A stretch of DNA of 64,000 nucleotides. Origin: Roseibium sp. MMSF_3544. Lineage in GTDB: Bacteria; Pseudomonadota; Alphaproteobacteria; Rhizobiales; Stappiaceae. Shown here one piece after another: positions 58,831-64,000 of the stretch (its first letter is position 1; each line of letters opens with the position of its first letter). The stretch covers positions 232,901 through 296,900 of the forward strand of contig NZ_JASHKA010000007.1 of assembly GCF_030732845.1 (NCBI RefSeq), given 5' to 3'. The notes under the pieces are model-generated. The model saw only the letters and a program-made list of their open reading frames with translations. It did no database searches and was not told the origin of the DNA. Position numbers and translations under genes: made by a program.

Positions 58831-59880
58831 TCACGTCCTTGAAACATCCCGGATCGGATTGAAAGGAGCCTTTGAGCTCGCGATCATCTTGCAGAGACCG
58901 GGTTGCTCCCGCCAGAGTTTGCGCAAGTAGGACTTGAAGACCGCAGCCTTGTGGAACGCCTCCGGATTGGGCAGCGTCTGGTACTTGAAGCTCGAGCCGT
59001 GATCCTTGCGCAGGAATGGATAACCGCGGTGCATTCTGTTCTCGAGCGGTATCGGACGCATCTCGGAACGATAGGTGTTGGTGATCGTGATGGCATTGAA
59101 CTCGCCACGATCCTTGAAGAAAATGTTGAACTGGGGATGGTTCTCTTGAGCGGTTCCCTTTTTCCAGGGCGGATAGACAACCCGCGTCAAGCCTTGTGTC
59201 TCATTGTCCGCGCCGTTGAAGTGATTGGAATGGCGCATGGCATGCACGATTTCGTGCAGAAGGACGTTCTGGGCCTCAAAGGTGGGTTCGGTGTAGAACC
59301 TGTCGCCAGGCGTATATTTGCCGGGCGTATAGAAAATCGTCAGCAGCTGATGGTGGGCCTGGTGTTCGGTCGCGTGCGCCTCCGGTCGGATCGTCACTGT
59401 CTTCTTCAGGTGTGCAAGCACTGCCCTGGGTACAAATCCGTCAGCAAACAGTTTCTCAAGCTGATTGAAAACAGCTTGGACGAACACTGAGGGACGCCAG
59501 ATGACCTTGTCTGCCAAGGCAGTTGGCGCCGGCGTGCCGATGACATTGAAAGCACTTTCCAGTTTTGATCGGCTCGGGCGCGGCAGGGATACCACATCAT
59601 CGTCGATCCGGCCGATTGTGGTCGGACCGACAAGGCCGTCCTTTTCGATCTTCTGGTGGATCTGAAATTCTTCCACCGTCGCGTGGGTCTTGTCGCCGAA
59701 AACGCCATCAAGTTCACCAGAGGGTTTGCGCGAGTGGGCCATGTCGTAACCCAGTTTCGCGAGACAGGTTTGCATGGCGCAGACATCGACGCCCTGGCGT
59801 CCCTTCTTCAGCGGATTGCTCATTGAAATCTGCAGAATCTCCGGAACGGAATTCAGTTCAGACGACTTGATCGGCAGCAT
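58831..59880 (-). CDS. Peptidoglycan-binding HExxH metallopeptidase-like protein
   Basis: This 349-residue protein starts at ATG 59880 with GGAGGAGAAC upstream. Residues about 27-91 form a PG_binding_1 domain (KKGRQGVDVCAMQTCLAKLG, GVFGDKTHATVEEFQ, DGLVGPTTIGRID). The second half carries a zincin-type motif HEIVH at 209-213 (VLLHEIVHAMRHSNHF), with a possible third ligand E260 in RGEFNAITITNTYRSE. There is no signal peptide, which is odd for a peptidoglycan binder. This layout recalls effectors released by contractile injection systems, but that is inference. It is not part of an operon with its neighbours. Confidence 0.75.
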   Translation of the reverse strand: MLPIKSSELNSVPEILQISMSNPLKKGRQGVDVCAMQTCLAKLGYDMAHSRKPSGELDGVFGDKTHATVEEFQIHQKIEKDGLVGPTTIGRIDDDVVSLPRPSRSKLESAFNVIGTPAPTALADKVIWRPSVFVQAVFNQLEKLFADGFVPRAVLAHLKKTVTIRPEAHATEHQAHHQLLTIFYTPGKYTPGDRFYTEPTFEAQNVLLHEIVHAMRHSNHFNGADNETQGLTRVVYPPWKKGTAQENHPQFNIFFKDRGEFNAITITNTYRSEMRPIPLENRMHRGYPFLRKDHGSSFKYQTLPNPEAFHKAAVFKSYLRKLWREQPGLCKMIASSKAPFNPIRDVSRT

Positions 59881-60051
59881 GTTCTCCTCCTCGCGGGCCG
59901 GAACGCTGCTGGTGTTACCACGCTGACAACAGGGCGCGTTCTCGGGTTCCAGGGTCCTGAACCTAAGGATAGAATTTTACTCGCCGCGCAAGTTTAGGCT
60001 GTGATTGAAGTTACTTTGAGGCAAGCGGTGAGGGGCTTTCCGAAGTCTGGT

Positions 60052-60282
60052 TTATTTCATGCCACCCTTCGGCTGCCCGTATTCCGCGATGAATTCTTGC
60101 ATCACGCCTTGAAACTTCTCCTCATCGACAATCTCATCGAAGTTCTCCAGAAGGATTGTGAGGAGGTAGTTGTTTCCAAAGTGCCATTCTTCATTGAGGC
60201 GGCGCAGCCTCGCATAGGCTTCCTCGGTCAGGGCTGCGCTGAACCGTTTTGGCAGCGGCAGGCGTTTAGGTTTCGATGGCAT
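60052..60282 (-). CDS. Small ribbon-helix-helix-like protein
   Basis: This 76-residue basic-to-acidic protein starts at ATG 60282 inside the end of the ECF sigma gene (17-base overlap). Its pattern LPLPKRFSAALTEEAYARLRRL, then FGNNYLLTILLENFDEI, resembles the strand-helix-helix of CopG-type DNA-binding proteins. It may regulate the operon or bind the sigma factor; neither can be shown here. The family was not recognised with certainty. Confidence 0.6.
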   Translation of the reverse strand: MPSKPKRLPLPKRFSAALTEEAYARLRRLNEEWHFGNNYLLTILLENFDEIVDEEKFQGVMQEFIAEYGQPKGGMK

Positions 60283-61093
60283 CTTCGGTTTCTCCGCACC
60301 CTGAAATCGGCTCGGTTGAGCCTTCTCCGGTTTCTTCGATTTGCTTGGTCCGGCGCCAAAAGACGTCGTGCAGTCCGGCCATTGACCCCGGTGCCGCTTT
60401 ACGGACAACGGCCATGCGGTCGGCAAAGTCCGATACATCTGGAAACGCGTCGGTGTCCGCAGATTCGCCAGCAGCCATCTTCAGACCCGCGCATTGATGG
60501 CAGATCCCCTGCTTGCTGACGAGGGCGCACAGTCCCTCATATTTGTCCTGCATTGCCCGCCTTGCGGCGGACAGGCGATGGCGCAACACAGAGTCGGAAA
60601 CACCGAGAACAGTCGACGCTTCGCGCGCCGACAGATCCATGACGTCGCGCAGCACGAGCGCAGCCTGTTCGTCGACCGGCAGCGATCGACCGACGCAGGT
60701 GAAGCAATAGGCGATATGTTCCTGAACTTCATAGGCAAATTCAGGATCGGAGATCGCTCCGACCACTTCACCGGAAAGCTCGTCCGACTGCGCACATAAG
60801 TTGGCGTAGGCAACCTGCGCCTCGGTGCGCCAGCGTTTCTGTTTGCGCAGGTAGTCGACCGCAGTCCGTGTGATGATCGACGTCACCCAGGTCGAGAAGC
60901 TGGACCGTTCCTCGAACGCCGCCATCCCGGTCCAGGCCTTGGCAAGTCCCTCCTGCAGAATGTCTTCGCTGTCTTCGGGGTGTCCGATCATGCGCCGGAC
61001 GATCCGGCGCAGCTTCGGCAGATCTTGTGCGACGAGGCTTGAAAACGCGTTGCGGTCGCCCTGCTTGGCTTTGGCTATCAGGTCGTCAGGCAT
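60266..61093 (-). CDS. ECF sigma factor with C-terminal extension
   Basis: This 275-residue extracytoplasmic-function sigma factor has region 2 (AFSSLVAQDLPKLRRIVRRM, DSEDILQEGLAKAWTGMAAF, FSTWVTSIITRTAVDYLRKQ) and region 4 (LPVDEQAALVLRDVMDLSAR, then LGVSDSVLRHRLSAARRAMQ). About 100 residues follow region 4, including a cysteine pair in GICHQCAGLK, so the protein is longer than standard ECFs (about 180) and may sense through this tail. ATG 61093 lies within the stop of the membrane protein gene (8-base overlap). Confidence 0.88.
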   Translation of the reverse strand: MPDDLIAKAKQGDRNAFSSLVAQDLPKLRRIVRRMIGHPEDSEDILQEGLAKAWTGMAAFEERSSFSTWVTSIITRTAVDYLRKQKRWRTEAQVAYANLCAQSDELSGEVVGAISDPEFAYEVQEHIAYCFTCVGRSLPVDEQAALVLRDVMDLSAREASTVLGVSDSVLRHRLSAARRAMQDKYEGLCALVSKQGICHQCAGLKMAAGESADTDAFPDVSDFADRMAVVRKAAPGSMAGLHDVFWRRTKQIEETGEGSTEPISGCGETEDAIET

Positions 61094-61508
61094 GACTGGG
61101 ATCCCGCGTGCAGGCAATTCCACCCAGTATGGCGCCGATGGCGAAGAAGACAAAGCCTGGCAGGGCGTCAAGAAACGAGAGATAGCCTGGCACGATCAGG
61201 AAGACGATCAGGCCGACTTCAATTGCAAAGACAAGAGCCGTGTTGATTGCCAGGCCGGCCTGCGAATTCGACCAGTTCATCTTGACTGCGATGCCTAGGA
61301 CAGCCGCCCCGGAAAGAGCAAGTAAGTAGGCAAAGTAAGCCAGGACTGCACCGGTCGCTCCAGGGAGGGGACCGCCGTCATAACCATAGACGGCATATCC
61401 TTCTGCGGCACCGGAACCCAAAGTGGCTGACAAAATGAATCCCGCGCCGGCGATGTGTAACAGGCCCCACAGCCCAAATCCGATTGCACCCAATTTCGCA
61501 TAGTTCAT
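61086..61508 (-). CDS. Four-helix membrane protein, first gene of the ECF operon
   Basis: This product of about 140 residues has four predicted membrane helices: LGAIGFGLWGLLHIAGAGFI; GATGAVLAYFAYLLALSGAA; AGLAINTALVFAIEVGLIVFL; DALPGFVFFAIGAILGGIA. GGAGG lies seven bases before ATG 61508; ATG 61511 is an alternative one codon earlier. It overlaps the sigma factor gene, so the two are coupled, and it could be the membrane partner that controls the sigma factor. It has no recognisable anti-sigma (ZAS) motif. No family name can be given with confidence. Confidence 0.72.
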   Translation of the reverse strand: MNYAKLGAIGFGLWGLLHIAGAGFILSATLGSGAAEGYAVYGYDGGPLPGATGAVLAYFAYLLALSGAAVLGIAVKMNWSNSQAGLAINTALVFAIEVGLIVFLIVPGYLSFLDALPGFVFFAIGAILGGIACTRDPSHA

Positions 61509-61627
61509 CATGGAACCTCCGTTGTTTCCATGATGTTTGACGATCGAGTCACGAAACTCCGCCAAGCGATTGTTTTAACTCATTCTTGTACACATTTCGG
61601 AGTGCGGGAGACACCATTGTCAGAACG

Positions 61628-62341
61628 TTATTTTTCCGCGTCATACATGTCGCGGCGGCGTACCCAGGCCTGGGCGTATGGAAGGTCTTCCTCGTGCCGG
61701 CCCATCGGGGTCATGTCGAGCAGGTTATAGGCCATGTTCAGAATATCGAGCCCGCGGCCATAGGTGGAGTAGCAATGACCAATGCGCCCGTCGTCGAGCT
61801 TCAGGAAGGTGCTCACACCCGGCAGTTCTTCCGAATGAACCGTGCCGTTGCCGCTGTAGTTATAGCCTCTGCCGGTCGGATCCTTCTTGTCCGGGAAGGT
61901 GACGCCGTAGTCGATGCTGAAGCCGTTGCCGTCGGTCGAGACCCAGTCAAAAGTCCAACCCATGCGCTGCTTATAGGCCTGCAACCTTTCAAGCGGTGCA
62001 TTTGAAATGGCGATCAGCTTTGTGTCCCGGGCTGCAAGGTGCGTGTCGAGACGCTCGTAATTGTCCGCCCAGAAGGAGCAGCTCGGGCAGCCTTCCTCCC
62101 AGGTTTCACCGAACATGAAGTGATAGACCGCGAGCTGCCGATGCGGGCCGAAGAGTTCGGCAAAGCTCTTCCTGCCGCTGTCGGTGTCAAAGGTGTAGTC
62201 CTTTTCCACCAGGACAAGCGGCAGGCTTCTGCGGGCCGCCGAGAGCGCATCGCGTTCCCTAGTAAAGGCCTTTTCCCGGACCAGTAGATCCTTGCGGGCC
62301 TGGAGCCAGTCTTCGCGGCTGACGAATTGGGGTGATGTCAT
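61628..62341 (-). CDS. DUF899 thioredoxin-fold protein
   Basis: This 237-residue protein of the DUF899 family starts at ATG 62341 with AGGAGGAAGAG upstream. It shows the thioredoxin-like stretch LAVYHFMFGETWEEGCPSCS, with a CPSC active-site-like motif, then LIAISNAPLERLQAYKQRMG, WTFDWVSTDGNGFSIDYGV and YSTYGRGLDILNMAYNLLD. The role is unknown; relatives travel with ArsR/SRPBCC pairs, as here. It is the last gene of the three-gene operon. Confidence 0.88.
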   Translation of the reverse strand: MTSPQFVSREDWLQARKDLLVREKAFTRERDALSAARRSLPLVLVEKDYTFDTDSGRKSFAELFGPHRQLAVYHFMFGETWEEGCPSCSFWADNYERLDTHLAARDTKLIAISNAPLERLQAYKQRMGWTFDWVSTDGNGFSIDYGVTFPDKKDPTGRGYNYSGNGTVHSEELPGVSTFLKLDDGRIGHCYSTYGRGLDILNMAYNLLDMTPMGRHEEDLPYAQAWVRRRDMYDAEK

Positions 62342-62364
62342 CTCTTCCTCCTGTGTTCGGGATT

Positions 62365-62856
62365 TCAGGCGGCCACGATTTCGTCGAGACGCTTGAAGCA
62401 GCCGTTCCAGCCACCGCCGACACCGCGGCGGGCGTCTTCTGTCTTGATGGCTTCGTGACGAAGCTTCACCTCCGTCGCCTTGCCGGCATCGGTGAATGTG
62501 ATGGCGACCTGCGACGTATCGGTTGCCTCTCGCGTTCCGTCTGCAAACTCCTGGACATGGCGCCAACTGAATTCCAGCCGGTTCGGCGCATCGATTGCGA
62601 GATATTCGCCTTCGAAATGGATCTGTTTTTCCGGGGTCTTTTCGATCACGAAACACCACTTGCCGCCGACTTTCAGGTCAATGTCGACCGAGACCAGGCC
62701 GCCTGACTTGGGAACGAACCAGCTCTGGACTTCGTCCGGCTCTGTAAAGGCGCGGAAGACACGCGCCGGGTTGGCGCGAAACAGCCCCTCGACAATTACC
62801 GGCTCTTGCCCCGGTTCCGACTTCAGAAACTCTTTTTCGCTCTGCTGTACGGTCAT
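62365..62856 (-). CDS. SRPBCC/AHSA1-family protein
   Basis: This 163-residue START-like protein has the AHSA1 pattern (VIVEGLFRANPARVFRAFTE, VQSWFVPK, KVGGKWCFVIE and the closing helix GVGGGWNGCFKRLDEIVA). It is a small ligand-binding fold, ligand unknown. Its ATG overlaps the ArsR stop by four bases, a pairing seen in many bacteria. Confidence 0.9.
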   Translation of the reverse strand: MTVQQSEKEFLKSEPGQEPVIVEGLFRANPARVFRAFTEPDEVQSWFVPKSGGLVSVDIDLKVGGKWCFVIEKTPEKQIHFEGEYLAIDAPNRLEFSWRHVQEFADGTREATDTSQVAITFTDAGKATEVKLRHEAIKTEDARRGVGGGWNGCFKRLDEIVAA

Positions 62857-63191
62857 TTGTCATCTTCCTCTTTGGCAAGGTGGCGGGCGAGGGCGTCAAA
62901 CCGGTCGATCCAGAAGGCTTCGTATTTGCTGAGCCAGTCGACGGCTTCCTTGATCGGGGCGCCGCGCAGGCGGCAGTGACGGGTGCGGCCTCGTTTTTCT
63001 ATGTCGACCAGTCCTGCGTCGGACAGGACTCTTAGGTGCTTGGAAACGGCGGTCAGCGACATGTCGAACGGCGCGGCGAGATCGGACAATGTCGTTTCGC
63101 CGTCGGCCAGGCGGGCCACGATGGCGCGCCGGGTACCGTCGCTGAGGGCTGAAAATGTCGCATCCAGTTGGGCCATTTGCTGCACAGTCAT
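62853..63191 (-). CDS. ArsR-family transcriptional regulator
   Basis: This 112-residue winged-helix repressor (from ATG 63191, AAAGG upstream) has the ArsR pattern LDATFSALSDGTRRAIVARL, then LAAPFDMSLTAVSKHLRVLS as recognition helix and GLVDIEKRGRTRHCRL as wing. It lacks the paired cysteines of metal sensors; it belongs to the group that controls SRPBCC genes. An earlier ATG at 63218 almost coincides with the predicted transcription start and is less likely. Palindromes in its promoter suggest autorepression. Confidence 0.9.
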   Translation of the reverse strand: MTVQQMAQLDATFSALSDGTRRAIVARLADGETTLSDLAAPFDMSLTAVSKHLRVLSDAGLVDIEKRGRTRHCRLRGAPIKEAVDWLSKYEAFWIDRFDALARHLAKEEDDK

Positions 63192-63207
63192 AAAGTGAAC
63201 CTTTTGG

Positions 63208-63248
63208 TTGACTATCATCGAATTTCATTATAGTCAACTAATTGGTTG
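63208..63248. promoter_or_regulatory. ArsR operator region and promoter
   Basis: TTGACTAT (63208-63215) and ATAGTCAA (63230-63237) are perfect inverted repeats. CAACTAATTGGTTG (63235-63248) is a near-perfect palindrome. On the minus strand a -10 TATAAT (63232-63227) and a -35-like TTTACT (about 63254-63249) flank the second palindrome exactly, so a bound repressor would block RNA polymerase. The same sites lie upstream of the divergent glutathione S-transferase gene. Confidence 0.65.
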
Positions 63249-63328
63249 AGTAAAGCCGCGTTCCGGTGAAAGTCTCGACAGGGCCGGGCAGGAGGTTCCT
63301 CAGACCGGCAAGCACAGGAGAGAAATCA

Positions 63329-63979
63329 ATGAAACTCTATTTGACCGACTTGTCTCCCAACTGCCGGCGCGTGTTGGCGGCGGTTCATCAGCTTGGGCTG
63401 GACAGCGAAACCGAGATCCGCAACTTCAATCTGTTCGCGGGCGAGCATCAGAGCGACGAGTTCCGGGCCATCAATCCCAATGTGAAAGTTCCCGTCGTCG
63501 TGGATGGAGATTTCACTTTGTGGGAGGCCAATCCGATCATGATTTACCTGGCTGACCGTGAGGGCGCGGAGACTTTCTGTCCGTCCGATAATGCGCCTCG
63601 TATCGAAATCCTGCGCTGGATGTCATGGGAAGTGCAGCACTTTAACCGCGCGCTCGGTGAAATTGTTTGGGAGACGGTCGCCAAACAGGCCTTCGGTCTG
63701 GGACCGGCGGACGCAGAGAAGATCAAGACAGGTCAGGAAAATTTCCGCCGTTTCGCTGCCGTTCTGGAAGCGCATCTGGCCGACCGGGATTTTGTTCTGG
63801 GCGATGCTCCAACCGTTGCAGATTTCGCGGTTGGCAGCCATTCGGCCCTTGCCCTTCACCCGCAATCACAGGTGCCGCTGCTGGAGTTCCCGAAGGTCCT
63901 GGCCTGGCTCCAGCGCATGGAAGCGCTCCCGTCCTGGGCCAAAACCGCGCCGCAGGCACCGGCAGAAGCGGCGGAATAG
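63329..63979 (+). CDS. Glutathione S-transferase family protein
   Basis: This 216-residue protein starts at ATG 63329, with AGGAGAG upstream. It has an N-terminal thioredoxin-fold domain (MKLYLTDLSPNCRRVLAAVH; cis-proline in NPNVKVPVVVDGD; glutathione contact region LWEANPIMIYLADR) and a C-terminal helical domain with the N-capping motif APTVADFAVGS. It probably conjugates or reduces an electrophile with glutathione. It is divergent from the ArsR operon and may share its operator. The gene is complete and ends 21 bases before the window end. Confidence 0.9.
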   Translation: MKLYLTDLSPNCRRVLAAVHQLGLDSETEIRNFNLFAGEHQSDEFRAINPNVKVPVVVDGDFTLWEANPIMIYLADREGAETFCPSDNAPRIEILRWMSWEVQHFNRALGEIVWETVAKQAFGLGPADAEKIKTGQENFRRFAAVLEAHLADRDFVLGDAPTVADFAVGSHSALALHPQSQVPLLEFPKVLAWLQRMEALPSWAKTAPQAPAEAAE

Positions 63980-64000
63980 AGTTTGAAGTCGGGGGCGGCC

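Noticed and set aside
60001..60519. 172-codon plus-strand frame
   Set aside because: It is antisense to the RHH-like and ECF sigma genes and lacks domains.

Overview
The window is alphaproteobacterial chromosome, most likely Hyphomicrobiales and probably close to the Stappiaceae (Labrenzia/Roseibium type). This rests on the order of the division and cell-wall genes, a long FtsZ with an alphaproteobacterial start and tail, a two-piece permuted tmRNA, an SspB-DUF4169-ribbon-helix-helix block, the DUF1127 family and a leucine-rich leuA leader. The genus is inference. Genes are dense, several start at GTG or TTG, and neighbours often overlap by 1-17 bases. No tRNA or rRNA gene, CRISPR array, insertion sequence, integrase or prophage was recognised.

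Positions 1-13.8 kb hold the end of the division and cell-wall cluster, all on the plus strand: murG (3' end), murC, murB, ddl, ftsQ, ftsA, ftsZ, then lpxC, bamD, recN and ligA. From 13.8 to 25 kb come a flavin monooxygenase, a chemoreceptor with a NIT-like sensor domain, a UvrD-type helicase, an OmpR-like response regulator with its histidine kinase, a small TPR protein, prmA and a DUF1127 gene. From 25 to 31 kb are an M24 aminopeptidase, a ClC channel, a hotdog thioesterase and an FAD-linked 2-hydroxy-acid dehydrogenase. A very large AsmA-like protein (31.2-35.1 kb) appears to start at a CTG codon.

Positions 35.1-47.5 kb are rich in protein quality control. The permuted tmRNA gene ssrA lies directly upstream of sspB, whose product delivers ssrA-tagged proteins to ClpXP. 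Then come thyA, a hydrolase, a Tat-exported multicopper oxidase, a serine hydrolase, DUF2461 and TfoX-like genes, folA, an acetyltransferase, hflK-hflC-DUF2065 and a DegP/Do protease.

At 47.5-48.7 kb a solitary hcp gene (type VI secretion tube/effector protein) sits behind a near-consensus sigma-54 promoter with palindromic upstream sites and is closed by a terminator. Nothing else of a type VI system is in the window. serB and miaA follow head to head with overlapping start codons, then two acetyltransferase paralogues, an endonuclease/exonuclease/phosphatase-fold protein, and leuA with a leader peptide containing two runs of four leucines.

The last 9 kb is more accessory: an AprI/Inh-like lipoprotein with a VOC protein, a double AAA+ ATPase convergent with a peptidoglycan-binding HExxH protein, and a compact operon of a four-helix membrane protein, an ECF sigma factor and a small ribbon-helix-helix-like protein. 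It ends with an ArsR-SRPBCC-DUF899 operon divergent from a glutathione S-transferase. The strongest leads are the sigma-54/hcp unit, the ssrA-sspB pair, the CTG-started AsmA protein, the leuA leader, and the AAA+/HExxH and ECF modules.
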